Positions 31,440 through 39,879 of a stretch of 64,000 nucleotides of DNA are shown one piece after another. The stretch's first letter is position 1, and each line of letters begins with the position of its first letter. Below the pieces are notes generated by a model. It had not been told where the DNA came from and did not search any database. It saw only the letters and a list, made by a program, of their open reading frames with translations. The stretch covers positions 20,818 to 84,817 of the forward strand of contig DATNPX010000019.1 in assembly GCA_036702975.1 (NCBI GenBank). The letters run 5' to 3'. The DNA is from DATNPX01 sp036702975 (GTDB lineage Bacteria > Cyanobacteriota > Vampirovibrionia > Obscuribacterales > Obscuribacteraceae). A program made the translations under genes and the position numbers.

Positions 31440-34340
31440 ATGCTGAATGAATATAGGCGGAAGCGCGACTTCAAGATAACCCCTGAGCCGTCTGGTAGTA
31501 AAATTGGCAAGCGCCGCACTACAGAGCTCAGCTTTGTTATCCAAAAACATGCGGCACGACGCTTGCATTACGATTTCCGGCTGGAGGTCAATGGAGTGAT
31601 GGTGTCATGGGCGGTGCCAAAGGGACCGTCACTTGATCCCGCTGATAAACGATTAGCAGTCATGACCGAAGATCATCCGATGGAGTATGCCTCGTTCGAG
31701 GGTCTCATTCCTGAAGGCCAATACGGCGCAGGTGAGGTAATCATCTGGGATAAAGGAACTTATGCACCCCGCATCGATGACCAAACAATCTTATGGTCTG
31801 ATCTCAATGCTGCCAATAAAAAGATGCTCGATGGTTTGAAGAAGGGGAAGATCACTTTCTATCTCAAAGGCACTAAGTTAGAAGGAGAATGGACTCTTGC
31901 TCGTTTGCACGGCAAGGAGAAAGACTGGCTTTTGATTAAAAAGAAAGACCGGTTTGCCAGAACCGGTGAAGATGTCACCGTCCTAAATGAATCCGTCGTC
32001 TCTGGATTGACAATCGAACAGATGCAAGAGGATGGGGCTGAGCATATTTGGACAAGCCGTGGGGCCAAAAAGGTAGAGAAGGCTAAGCTGAGTCGGTCTG
32101 TGGCACGCACGAAAGCCAAGCCTGAGGTTGCAGTGAAAGTGCCTAAATCTGCCGCAAAAACAATATTGGGGCTTAAAGCGAAAGAACACGCTCGTACAGT
32201 GGAATTGATGGAGCCCGATCTGGGAACTCTAACAAACAGCATAAAGAAATCAACGTTTCCCAGGAGCATTTCGCCGATGCTCTCAACACTAGTAGATAAG
32301 CCATTCACGAAAGAAGATTGGTTCTTCGAGCCCAAGTTGGATGGCATTCGCATGATTGCTTTCATTAAGAATGGTGACGTCTCTCTTAAATCCAGAAACG
32401 GTTTGGATTTGACCGCAAAGTTCCCAGATATTTGCCAGAGCCTGAAGTCGTACACCGGCAATTTCATTTTAGACGGCGAAGCTGTTGTCCTCGACGATAG
32501 CGGCAAGCCATCGTTTCAACAACTGCAACAAAGTGCTGCGGACCTGAGATATTACGTGTTCGATATTCTCTATGCTGCCGATAAAGTACTTTATGATCTA
32601 CCACTACTGCAGCGCAAGAAAGTGCTGGAGGCAGTAGTTCGTCCCGATAGAATCGTCAAATTGGTGCAATCTTTAGGACAAGATGGTGATATTGCCTTTG
32701 AGGCTTGTTTCAAAAACGGTCTAGAAGGCATCGTTGGAAAACAAGTAAACAGCGTCTATGAACCGGGAAAGCGTACCAGGCAATGGTTGAAAGTAAAAAC
32801 TGCCCAATCGTCCGAATTTCTGATATGTGGATACACGAAAGGGACCGGCGCGCGTGCGCACACATTTGGTTCCTTGCTTCTTGGTGAACATGATGCTAAC
32901 GGCGTGCTGAGATATGTAGGTGGCGTGGGCACCGGATTTAGTACCGCCAAATTAAAAGCACTGATTGCTCGAATGAGGAAACTCAAAACACGTAAATGCC
33001 CATTTGAAAAAAGACCGAGAGGAAAAACAAATCTGACATGGATTCATCCAGAGCTTGTTGCCGAGGTTAAATACATGGAACGCACCGCAGATAGACAACT
33101 GCGAGCACCTGTATTTATGCGGCTGAGAGAAGATATTGAACCTGCCGATGTCGCTCCCCCGAAGGTTCTTCATGTCGAATCGATTCTAGAGAGGGATTCT
33201 TCAGAAAGAGATAACAACAAAAGTAGAGAAACGAGGCGTGAAAAGCGCAAATTGAGTAGTCAGCTTTCTCTTGATGTCAATTCGGTATTAGAGCAGCTGA
33301 AACAAAAACGAAAGGATCTGACGCTCGAGGTGGGCAATGCCAAATTGCCGGTGACGAACCTCGACAGAATATATTGGCCGGCAAGTAACGGCGAAGAAGC
33401 TGTTACTAAGCGCGATTATATCGGTTATTTGGCTCGGGTATCTCAATACATAATTCCGCACCTAAGCGATCGGTTGCTCACTCTCGTGCGCTTTCCCAAT
33501 GGCATATATGGTGGCCGTTTTTATCAAAAGCACTGGGAACACAAGTTGCCACCAGGAGTGATGACAGCGAAGGTATATACAGAGAGCGAAAACAAAAATC
33601 AAGACTTCATTGTGTGCAACAACCTGCTGACGCTGCTCTGGCTAGGGCAAATAGCGGATCTGGAGATACATACTTCTCACACACGAGTTGTAAATACTCC
33701 TGATTCGCCAAAATTGCCGGAAGACATGGCGGGCTCGGTGAAAAAGTTGGAAGAATCGGTTGCAAACTATCCCGACTTTATGGTGCTCGATCTAGATCCT
33801 TATCTATACAGCGGCAAGGAGAAAGAAGGTGCAGAGCCCGAGTTGCACAGGCACGGCTTTGAGCTGTGTCGCGAAGTCGCATTGTCATTGAAAGAACACC
33901 TTGACCGGCTGAGACTCCGCAGTTTTGTCAAAACGTCGGGCAAAACCGGTCTTCATATTTACATACCGCTTGTACGTAATACCGATTATGATACCGTGCG
34001 TAAACTTTCCGGCATCATCTGTCATGAGATCAACCAGGAACGTCCAACCGACACAACAATGGAATGGGCCGTCAAAAACCGCACGGGCAAAGTTTTCTTG
34101 GATCACAATATGAATGCCCGAAGTAAGAGTTTGGCGTCAGTTTACTCTTTGCGCGTGGCACCGAATGCGCCTGTTTCGACCCCCATCCGCTGGGAAGAGC
34201 TGCAGCATATCTTTCCGTCTGACTTTGACATTCGCACCATTCCGGAACGACTGCAAACGCAAGGAGATATTTGGAAGGACATTTTGGAGCAGAGAAACGA
34301 TCTCACCGAATTGTTTAAACGACCAAAGATAGCGTTGTAA
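31440..34340 (+). CDS. ligD: ATP-dependent DNA ligase LigD, three-domain (PE-LIG-POL)
   Basis: 966 residues from the ATG at 31440 (GAGG upstream). Residues 27-140: 3'-phosphoesterase domain with FVIQKHAARRLHYDFRLE (His37, His43, Asp45) and EDHPMEYASFEG. Residues 280-560: ligase domain with the adenylation motif EPKLDGIR (Lys299) and later EGIVGKQ. Residues 650-966: primase-polymerase domain with the metal pair Asp784/Asp786 in VLDLDP and SGKTGLHIYIPL. Order PE-LIG-POL is the Pseudomonas type. Joins double-strand breaks with Ku in NHEJ. No ku gene is in the window. Long basic linkers join the domains. Probably stress or stationary-phase expressed, by context. Confidence 0.97.
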   Translation: MLNEYRRKRDFKITPEPSGSKIGKRRTTELSFVIQKHAARRLHYDFRLEVNGVMVSWAVPKGPSLDPADKRLAVMTEDHPMEYASFEGLIPEGQYGAGEVIIWDKGTYAPRIDDQTILWSDLNAANKKMLDGLKKGKITFYLKGTKLEGEWTLARLHGKEKDWLLIKKKDRFARTGEDVTVLNESVVSGLTIEQMQEDGAEHIWTSRGAKKVEKAKLSRSVARTKAKPEVAVKVPKSAAKTILGLKAKEHARTVELMEPDLGTLTNSIKKSTFPRSISPMLSTLVDKPFTKEDWFFEPKLDGIRMIAFIKNGDVSLKSRNGLDLTAKFPDICQSLKSYTGNFILDGEAVVLDDSGKPSFQQLQQSAADLRYYVFDILYAADKVLYDLPLLQRKKVLEAVVRPDRIVKLVQSLGQDGDIAFEACFKNGLEGIVGKQVNSVYEPGKRTRQWLKVKTAQSSEFLICGYTKGTGARAHTFGSLLLGEHDANGVLRYVGGVGTGFSTAKLKALIARMRKLKTRKCPFEKRPRGKTNLTWIHPELVAEVKYMERTADRQLRAPVFMRLREDIEPADVAPPKVLHVESILERDSSERDNNKSRETRREKRKLSSQLSLDVNSVLEQLKQKRKDLTLEVGNAKLPVTNLDRIYWPASNGEEAVTKRDYIGYLARVSQYIIPHLSDRLLTLVRFPNGIYGGRFYQKHWEHKLPPGVMTAKVYTESENKNQDFIVCNNLLTLLWLGQIADLEIHTSHTRVVNTPDSPKLPEDMAGSVKKLEESVANYPDFMVLDLDPYLYSGKEKEGAEPELHRHGFELCREVALSLKEHLDRLRLRSFVKTSGKTGLHIYIPLVRNTDYDTVRKLSGIICHEINQERPTDTTMEWAVKNRTGKVFLDHNMNARSKSLASVYSLRVAPNAPVSTPIRWEELQHIFPSDFDIRTIPERLQTQGDIWKDILEQRNDLTELFKRPKIAL

Positions 34341-34378
34341 AAGCGTCGCCGCACCGACCACCAAACTATCGGGTATCA

Positions 34379-35134
34379 CTACCACGGGAGCGGTCCTTCT
34401 GTATTCGAGAATGTGCCGGTCGGCCCGTCTTTGCCGAGAAGCGCCATGCGCACAGGTTCGCGTGCACCTTCTTCAACAGTCTGCGGACCCGAGTAGTTGT
34501 TTAGATTCGTTTTGGTGTGGCCGGGGCAGACGGCATTAACTTTGATACCACTGGGCTCCAGCTCGATTGCCAGGGCGAGCGTAATCGCATTCAGGGCTGT
34601 TTTAGACGCAGGATATACAGGACCAAAGATAGAACGGTAGGGGTAGCTCAAATCGGAGTTCCGTGTCAGTGATCCGAGTCCACTCGATACGTTGACGATG
34701 CGTGGCTCTTTTGATTCTCGCAAAAGTGGCAGCATAGCTTGCGTGACGGCGACCACGCCGAAAACGTTAGTCTCGAAAACAGCGCGCATTTCATCAAGCG
34801 ATACGACGCTCGTACGGGTTGACTTGACGTATTCTTCAATGGACATGCCTGGCGCCAATCCTGTATTTGAGATCGCGGCATTGTTGATGAGAACATCAAG
34901 GCGTCCAAATTCTTTGCGTATGCGTTCTGCTGCGGCGGTAATGGATGTTTTGTCTGTCACATCGAGCTGAATTGCGTGCGCGTCTCCTTTGATCGTCTTC
35001 GCTGCTTCCTCTCCGCGCGCCAGGTTTCTTGAACCGACAAGCACTGTGAAATTCTTGGCGGCGAGATCCTTGGCTATTTGGAGCCCGATTCCTTGATTAG
35101 CCCCGGTAATCAGGGCGATGAGTTTGTCTGGCAT
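34379..35134 (-). CDS. SDR family oxidoreductase
   Basis: 251 residues, carbonyl-reductase-like SDR. Cofactor motif ITGANQGIGLQIA with an Arg in GSRNLARG favouring NADP; NNAAIS; catalytic region VSSGLGSLTRN, then YPASKTALNA. C-terminal PGHTKTNLNNYSGPQ is typical of the short plant/bacterial carbonyl reductase group. Divergent from a TetR regulator with two palindromes between them, so it is the likely regulated target. Substrate unknown; reduction of a small xenobiotic carbonyl is plausible. Confidence 0.92.
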   Translation of the reverse strand: MPDKLIALITGANQGIGLQIAKDLAAKNFTVLVGSRNLARGEEAAKTIKGDAHAIQLDVTDKTSITAAAERIRKEFGRLDVLINNAAISNTGLAPGMSIEEYVKSTRTSVVSLDEMRAVFETNVFGVVAVTQAMLPLLRESKEPRIVNVSSGLGSLTRNSDLSYPYRSIFGPVYPASKTALNAITLALAIELEPSGIKVNAVCPGHTKTNLNNYSGPQTVEEGAREPVRMALLGKDGPTGTFSNTEGPLPW

Positions 35135-35168
35135 AACGACCTTCCTTACACTACGGATGAATGATTGC

Positions 35169-35240
35169 TAGCACAGTGTTGCTGTGCTACTTTGGAGAAA
35201 CGGAACATCGTTCCATAATATAACGGAACATTGTTCCGTT
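35169..35240. promoter_or_regulatory. Operator region between SDR and TetR genes
   Basis: Two related palindromes, AACGGAACATCGTTCCATA (35199-35217) and the perfect AACGGAACATTGTTCCGTT (35222-35240), have centres 23 bp apart and end 16 bp before the tetR start. A third inverted repeat, TAGCACAG/CTGTGCTA, spans 35169-35189. The first two fit a TetR dimer site; the third may be for another factor or part of the promoter. Confidence 0.7.
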
Positions 35241-35256
35241 TGTCAAAAGGGTTTCT

Positions 35257-35859
35257 ATGACTGCCAAAAAGAAAGAGACCAGCAAGCTTCCAGGTGAAGA
35301 CCGCTCGGTTAGAGTCGACAAGTTACGTAATCTTAAGGCATTGATCGAAACGGCGAAGGAGGTCTTTGCCACCTCAGGTGTGGATGCGCCAGTGCGAGAG
35401 ATTGCAGAGAAAGCCGGCGTCGGTCTTGGCACTGTTTATCGCCACTTCCCCCAACGGGCGGATCTGATTGCAGCTGTTTTTCGCCATGAAGTAGATGCAT
35501 GTTCTGATGCAGCAGCTGCACTTGTTGCGGAGCATGAGTCGGCCGAAGCGCTAGCACTGTGGATTCAACACTATGCCGATTTCCTTGCTACCAAAAAAGG
35601 ACTTGCACCAGCTTTACGATCAGGCGATCCAGCATATGAAAATTTGCGTAGTTATTTCGATGAGCGCGTCCGACCGGCGCTGGAGATGCTTCTTGAGCGA
35701 TCGGTTAAAGCCGGCAAGATTCGTAGCGATGCGAATGCTGACGATATTCTCTCTGCTGTCGCTGGTTTATGCATGTCAGCTTATTCGGGCGACCGCGAAA
35801 AGACGAGGCGAATGATCGGATTTTTCGTAGATGGCTTGCGTTATGGCGCAAAACGCTAG
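35257..35859 (+). CDS. TetR/AcrR-family transcriptional regulator
   Basis: 200 residues. N-terminal HTH: LIETAKEVFATSGVDAPVRE, then IAEKAGVGLGTVYRHFPQRA, the standard TetR signature. The rest is the helical ligand domain. Members of this subgroup (GVDAPVREIAEKAGVGxGTxYRHFPxRxDL) repress a divergent oxidoreductase gene until an inducer binds. Here the divergent SDR and the paired palindromes fit that model; inducer unknown. Confidence 0.95.
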   Translation: MTAKKKETSKLPGEDRSVRVDKLRNLKALIETAKEVFATSGVDAPVREIAEKAGVGLGTVYRHFPQRADLIAAVFRHEVDACSDAAAALVAEHESAEALALWIQHYADFLATKKGLAPALRSGDPAYENLRSYFDERVRPALEMLLERSVKAGKIRSDANADDILSAVAGLCMSAYSGDREKTRRMIGFFVDGLRYGAKR

Positions 35860-36097
35860 TGAATAGGCTGTGCGAAATGATTCAGGCTTTCAGCAATGTT
35901 AAAAAGTTGGTTCAGATCATTCACAAAATTAGTTAAATCTGGTATCAAAATAGTTGAGTGACTTTGATGAAAGAACGGCGAAACCTCAAGCATTCCGCTG
36001 GAAACAACCGCTCGATTATCGCTCGATTATGAAGAATCCGAAAATTGGCAAGCTAGTCGCACTTCAGCAAAAGTGCCACCACATCGAGATGCATAGC

Positions 36098-36595
36098 ATG
36101 CGTGTTTTTGCCGGAATATTTCGTTTGATATTCCTATCCACTTGTTTGTGTTCATATGTTGCTTGTTTAGCGAGTCTAGCTGAGAATCGGCCCGTAGCTG
36201 CAAGCTCTGTCAAAGGTCCAGATAAGAAGGTGTCTGCTGCCGGTCACCTCATGCAGAATTCAGATTGGGGAGTATGGAGTCAAGCTATCGATAAAGTGGT
36301 TCAACGCAAATTTGCTGACTTTTGTGCACAGAACAATTTACACGCCGATCCCCCGGCAATTTGCGAAGTTAAATATGATATTTCGCCGACTGGCCACATT
36401 CTGAACATAGAGCTGTCGAGAAAAACAAAGAGCCCTGCTTGCAATGCCGCCGCCGAAACTATCATTCGCTCGCTAGACAACAATGCAATTCTCAAACTGC
36501 CAGCTGGTTCGACCGAAAGCGCGGTCACCAAATACAGCAGTTTCAACTTTCTTACTAAACCGGAGAATTCGAAGCGGACGCCAGCCCAACCATAA
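36098..36595 (+). CDS. Exported protein with TonB-type C-terminal domain
   Basis: About 165 residues if started at the ATG at 36098, which begins a hydrophobic export signal (MRVFAGIFRLIFLSTCL); the frame is open further upstream to 35954 without a good ribosome site. The C-terminal 90 residues match TonB_C: CEVKYDISPTGHILNIELSR, then CNAAAETIIRSLDNNAILKL. The pattern appears in many small secreted TonB-C proteins that are not true TonB energy transducers. No ExbBD or receptor genes are near. Function unknown. Confidence 0.65.
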   Translation: MRVFAGIFRLIFLSTCLCSYVACLASLAENRPVAASSVKGPDKKVSAAGHLMQNSDWGVWSQAIDKVVQRKFADFCAQNNLHADPPAICEVKYDISPTGHILNIELSRKTKSPACNAAAETIIRSLDNNAILKLPAGSTESAVTKYSSFNFLTKPENSKRTPAQP

Positions 36596-36685
36596 ACGCT
36601 CGGTTATCCGACAAGTTTCTCTAGCAAAAGTGATACTATAATCGGTGCAAGATTTTCTATTGAACCTTGCTTTGGGATATGTTAA

Positions 36686-37117
36686 CTACGCCGGTAGCTG
36701 TGCGACTTTAAACCAAAATTCTTCCAGACATTTTGCCATTCTGATTAGCTGGAACATATCGCCCGGCTTGCTTACATAGCAATTTGCATGCATTCCGTAA
36801 GCTGTTAAAACGTCTTCTTCTGCTTCCGAAGTCGAAAGAACTACAACTGGGATTTTTCGAAGTACCGGATCAGCTTTCATTTCAGCCAATACTTCGCGAC
36901 CGTCTTTGCGCGGCATGTTCAAATCCAGCAGTACCAATGATGGACTTTGTGCCGCCGCGAAATCGGCTTCATGCCTCAGGTATTGCATAGCTTCAATGCC
37001 ATCTTTGGCGATAACAACCTTTTCAGCGAGCGTAGTTGTCGCTAAAGCAGCCAAGGTTAGTTCGACATCGTCCGGATTGTCGTCGACAACTAGCAATGTA
37101 TTATTCACTTTATGCAC
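36686..37117 (-). CDS. Rcp1-type single-domain response regulator
   Basis: 143 residues from the GTG at 37117 (AAGGGGG five bases upstream); a TTG further out is less likely. Receiver with acidic Asp12-Asp13 in LLVVDDNPDDVELT, phospho-acceptor Asp65 in LVLLDLNMPRKDG, Thr/Ser in VVVLSTSEAEED and Lys in CYVSKPGD. The DDNPDD start and RKDG motif are those of phytochrome partner Rcp1-type regulators. No output domain. A partner kinase may be the phytochrome-like transmitter at 6564, by motif similarity only. Confidence 0.9.
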   Translation of the reverse strand: MHKVNNTLLVVDDNPDDVELTLAALATTTLAEKVVIAKDGIEAMQYLRHEADFAAAQSPSLVLLDLNMPRKDGREVLAEMKADPVLRKIPVVVLSTSEAEEDVLTAYGMHANCYVSKPGDMFQLIRMAKCLEEFWFKVAQLPA

Positions 37118-37423
37118 CTTGACCCCCTTGTGCTTGTAAGGACTTGTAAGGAGCAGTGTTGAACGGGTCAAAATATTATTGAGAACAATAGTTTGCTCGA
37201 CCGCATAAATGAATTGATCTACGCGGACATTACGCCTAAGCTAGATCTGCCCATTAGCTCTGCAATAATAACCGGAACTGTATTTTTCACTACTGTGGGG
37301 GAGGTCTATCGCTCATTTGTAGTGGTCTGATTCTGTAAAAGCGGCACAGGTTCTGCAAATAACTTTGCTACTGTGCATGTATGAAAATTGTCGCCGTATC
37401 TCTCCTGCGGGAAGAGCGTTGTT

Positions 37424-38119
37424 TTAGCGGTGTTTCTCAATACGAGCTTTCAAAAAATCGCTGTAATGATAGAAAGGTTCATTTTCTGGCGAAGGATCTC
37501 TTATCTCTCCTTCTGATTTGCATCGAAATGCGTTCTGAACGTCGGACGCAAGCATCGTTAGAAACTGAGCCCAGTTGTCGGCTACGACGAAACGTAGGTC
37601 TTCATCGCGGCCGAATGTGATGACTTGTCCACGCTTGCCCTTTGGACCGGGCATCAAATCGACGCCGATGTGATTTCCTCCAAAATCATGTACGAGAGGA
37701 ATGTGTCCTTTGCAGCAATATTTGGTGGAGATCGATTCGGCTGGTTCGCTTTCGTACTCGTCATCCGTGTCGTCCCAATCTTGCTCAACTGAACGCCAGG
37801 CTGTCCACTGTTCGAGGATCTCTCTAACACTAAGCAATTGCAATCCACAGACTATGCCTTCTCGGTCAAGGGTAACGGGCTCTTTGCCAGCTTGTATCTC
37901 TTGGCGCCGTTTCCGTGCGTCTTCATTGGTGGTGTCACCGTCATGTATCGACAGCGATTGCACAAGATCTTCAGGAAGCTTCAACTCAATTGTGTCTTCT
38001 AACTCTTGTAGTGCTGTGCTAGAGGCACCCGGCCTCAGAGATGAGATTGAGGTGCTGTTTTTAGCTTGCCACTGCTCAAGGGATGTCCAGGCTTTTTGCA
38101 CTTGTTCAAAACTCGACAT
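37424..38119 (-). CDS. SMI1/KNR4-family protein
   Basis: 231 residues with the SMI1/KNR4 fold: an N-terminal LEQWQAKNSTS segment, then LEDTIELKLPEDLVQSLSIH, the DG...GLQLLSVREILEQW block and HDFGGNHIGVDLMPGPKGKR with the conserved D-x-G-N motif followed by GQVITFGRD. In bacteria these proteins often neutralise polymorphic toxins, but many are solitary. No toxin gene adjoins. Cytoplasmic. A SAM methyltransferase gene lies 41 bp upstream on the same strand, so they may be cotranscribed. Confidence 0.88.
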   Translation of the reverse strand: MSSFEQVQKAWTSLEQWQAKNSTSISSLRPGASSTALQELEDTIELKLPEDLVQSLSIHDGDTTNEDARKRRQEIQAGKEPVTLDREGIVCGLQLLSVREILEQWTAWRSVEQDWDDTDDEYESEPAESISTKYCCKGHIPLVHDFGGNHIGVDLMPGPKGKRGQVITFGRDEDLRFVVADNWAQFLTMLASDVQNAFRCKSEGEIRDPSPENEPFYHYSDFLKARIEKHR

Positions 38120-38160
38120 TTGAAAATCCTGCGAAGAAAAACATGGGGATTATACCTTGG

Positions 38161-38859
38161 TTAGAAGTCAACAAAATCACGAAACGATCTTGGTATCGGA
38201 GTGCTTGGTATTCGCAGCACTGCCCATTGATGGAGTTCGTCGGCGGGCGACACTTCCTCAAACGCCCAACCGAGGTTTTTCACGCAAAACGATACGGCTC
38301 GTGCGATGGCTGGAAGTTGGTAGTCATCGACAAAAATGACACCACCATATTGGACCAATCGTCCAAGATAGATCAGGTCTAAAAACACGCGCTCAAAAAG
38401 ATGGCTTCCATCAACGAAAGCAAACTCGAAACTTCGCCCTTCGCTTAGAAATCTTGGCAGCAAGATTTGCGACTCTTCCTCGTGAATTTCGATGAGCTCA
38501 CCAACTCCTGCTTCTTCTAGCAGCTGCATTCCACAGTTCTTAAATCCTTTTGATTGATATGGATCGATTGCAACATGGTGCGCATTTTCGCGTTGGTTGG
38601 CAATCAGTCCTTCGCAGATAAAGAGTGCGGACATACCGTAGGCGAGACCAATCTCGATAGTGCGCGCAACTTTCTCTTTGCGCACCCAGTCGCGTAAAGC
38701 TTCTCCTTCAGTTGCACTCACTGCTATTGGAAAAATCTCGTGGTCAGAGCTATCCAATTGCGCGACGGTCCGACCGTCACGGACTAGACGGTCGGTCACC
38801 GCGCGCAAGCGTTTCAATCGGTCTTCGCCAGCACTGGCTGGTTTGTTTGCCGAACTCAT
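38161..38859 (-). CDS. Class I SAM-dependent methyltransferase
   Basis: 232 residues. SAM motif I: TIEIGLAYGMSALFIC; motif II region HHVAIDPYQSKGF; then FAFVDGSHLFERVFLDL and YGGVIFVDDYQLP, the pattern of Methyltransf_24-type O-methyltransferases. Likely cytoplasmic; substrate unknown. Comes before the SMI1/KNR4 gene in the same direction. N-terminal 40 residues form helices that usually cap the acceptor site. Confidence 0.87.
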   Translation of the reverse strand: MSSANKPASAGEDRLKRLRAVTDRLVRDGRTVAQLDSSDHEIFPIAVSATEGEALRDWVRKEKVARTIEIGLAYGMSALFICEGLIANQRENAHHVAIDPYQSKGFKNCGMQLLEEAGVGELIEIHEEESQILLPRFLSEGRSFEFAFVDGSHLFERVFLDLIYLGRLVQYGGVIFVDDYQLPAIARAVSFCVKNLGWAFEEVSPADELHQWAVLRIPSTPIPRSFRDFVDF

Positions 38860-38899
38860 TGAGCCTTACCCTACAGGAATGGCTCTCATATAACCGAAT

Positions 38900-39112
38900 T
38901 TAAGTCTTGGCGTCAACAAATTTCTGCAGATCGCCAATGAGAGAGCCTAAATCGTCGATATGGCACATGCTGTCGCAAATGGCTAGCTCCGTATCCAGAA
39001 CGCTCTCGTCACACTCTAGCGGAACATCCACGCCGTGCTTTTGAAAGACATCGACTGCATCGGGGTAGGTGTCTAGAATCGATTTGACTGTAGTTTCAGT
39101 AGTTATTTGCAT
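38900..39112 (-). CDS. DUF1858/ScdA-N-like small domain protein
   Basis: 70 residues; AAGGAGG before the ATG. TTVKSILDTYPDAVDVFQKH followed by GVDVPLECDES is the small helical domain shared by DUF1858 and the N-terminal part of ScdA/YtfE iron-centre repair proteins (VxxIxxxxPxxxxVFxxxGxD). Two cysteines, Cys34 and Cys46, could bind a metal. Close to an Rrf2 regulator and a nitric oxide reductase, so a role in nitrosative stress is inferred. Confidence 0.7.
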   Translation of the reverse strand: MQITTETTVKSILDTYPDAVDVFQKHGVDVPLECDESVLDTELAICDSMCHIDDLGSLIGDLQKFVDAKT

Positions 39113-39319
39113 GATTGCCTCCTTTCATTGGCGGGCCTGATGTCGGGCTCAGCGCTGCTCGAAGACCGAGGGCGGCAGTCATTAGGCTCGCCAGCGGTGT
39201 ACGATCTGCGCAATCTCATCTGTCTTATATCTAGCGATTCACCCAAACTTTGGTTATTGATAAATATTGTGTATTGACGATCAGCTCGGTTGTTCATTTG
39301 CTTGGACCTGGAAATTTTG

Positions 39320-39790
39320 TCATGACTGACTCTTTTTTGAGGGCGGCGGCTCCTCGATCGTTTTTTGAGTAGAAAATGTAAATATGTTGCTCGACTTAGG
39401 ATCAGCAACGAGTTCTGAAATTGTTGTACTTGCAAATGCGCGCTCAACCAGCGCGTTTGCTTCGTCAAGCCGTCTGTGCAATGGGCACAACTTTATGGCG
39501 TGTGCATCGAGCCCGAGTGGACATTCTTTTATTCGCTCGATTGGATCGACCGCGTTGACAACAGCGAGGACTGTGAGTTTGTTCGGTTTGGGTTTTAACG
39601 AAAAACCGCCACGTAAACCTCTTTGTGATTGAACGACAGATGCTTTCGACAGTTGCTGCAGAACCTTTGATAGATAAGCAGGAGGGATTTGAGTGGCCCT
39701 GGCAATTTGCTCTGTTGTTTGCCCTCCCTGGCTTGCTTCAGCTAGGTAGACGACTGCTCTTAATGCGTATTCGGCTGTTTGGGAAATCAT
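39320..39790 (-). CDS. Rrf2-family regulator (NsrR-like position)
   Basis: 156 residues. Winged-helix Rrf2 domain: MISQTAEYALRAVVYLAEAS, then ARATQIPPAYLSKVLQQLSK and SQRGLRGGFSLKP. The cluster loop reads KECPLGLDAHAIKLCPLH, with two cysteines rather than the three of NsrR/IscR, so iron-sulfur ligation may use other residues or be absent. Divergent from the qNOR gene with an 11-bp-arm palindrome between them; by context it is a nitric-oxide-responsive repressor of that gene. Confidence 0.92.
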   Translation of the reverse strand: MISQTAEYALRAVVYLAEASQGGQTTEQIARATQIPPAYLSKVLQQLSKASVVQSQRGLRGGFSLKPKPNKLTVLAVVNAVDPIERIKECPLGLDAHAIKLCPLHRRLDEANALVERAFASTTISELVADPKSSNIFTFSTQKTIEEPPPSKKSQS

Positions 39791-39800
39791 AGTTGTTTAC

Positions 39801-39832
39801 AAATTGGATAATTGGATCTTGTTATCCAATTT
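39801..39832. promoter_or_regulatory. Inverted repeat operator between Rrf2 and qNOR genes
   Basis: AAATTGGATAA (39801-39811) and TTATCCAATTT (39822-39832) are perfect 11-bp arms with a 10-bp gap, 10 bp from the Rrf2 start and 47 bp from the norB start. A further AGGATAATTG half-like site lies at 39843-39852. Rrf2 proteins bind such AT-rich dyads. Confidence 0.75.
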
Positions 39833-39879
39833 AACTCTTGCTAGGATAATTGTCAATCTCGACGAGGGGTGTGCTTGAT

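Noticed and set aside
36603..36614. CTTGTCGGATAA match to the ECF element as a third promoter
   Set aside because: On the minus strand it faces no gene start within reach; kept only as a remark.
39103..39468. 121-codon minus-strand frame next to the Rrf2 gene
   Set aside because: Overlaps the Rrf2 gene in another frame and has Arg/Ser-rich shadow composition.
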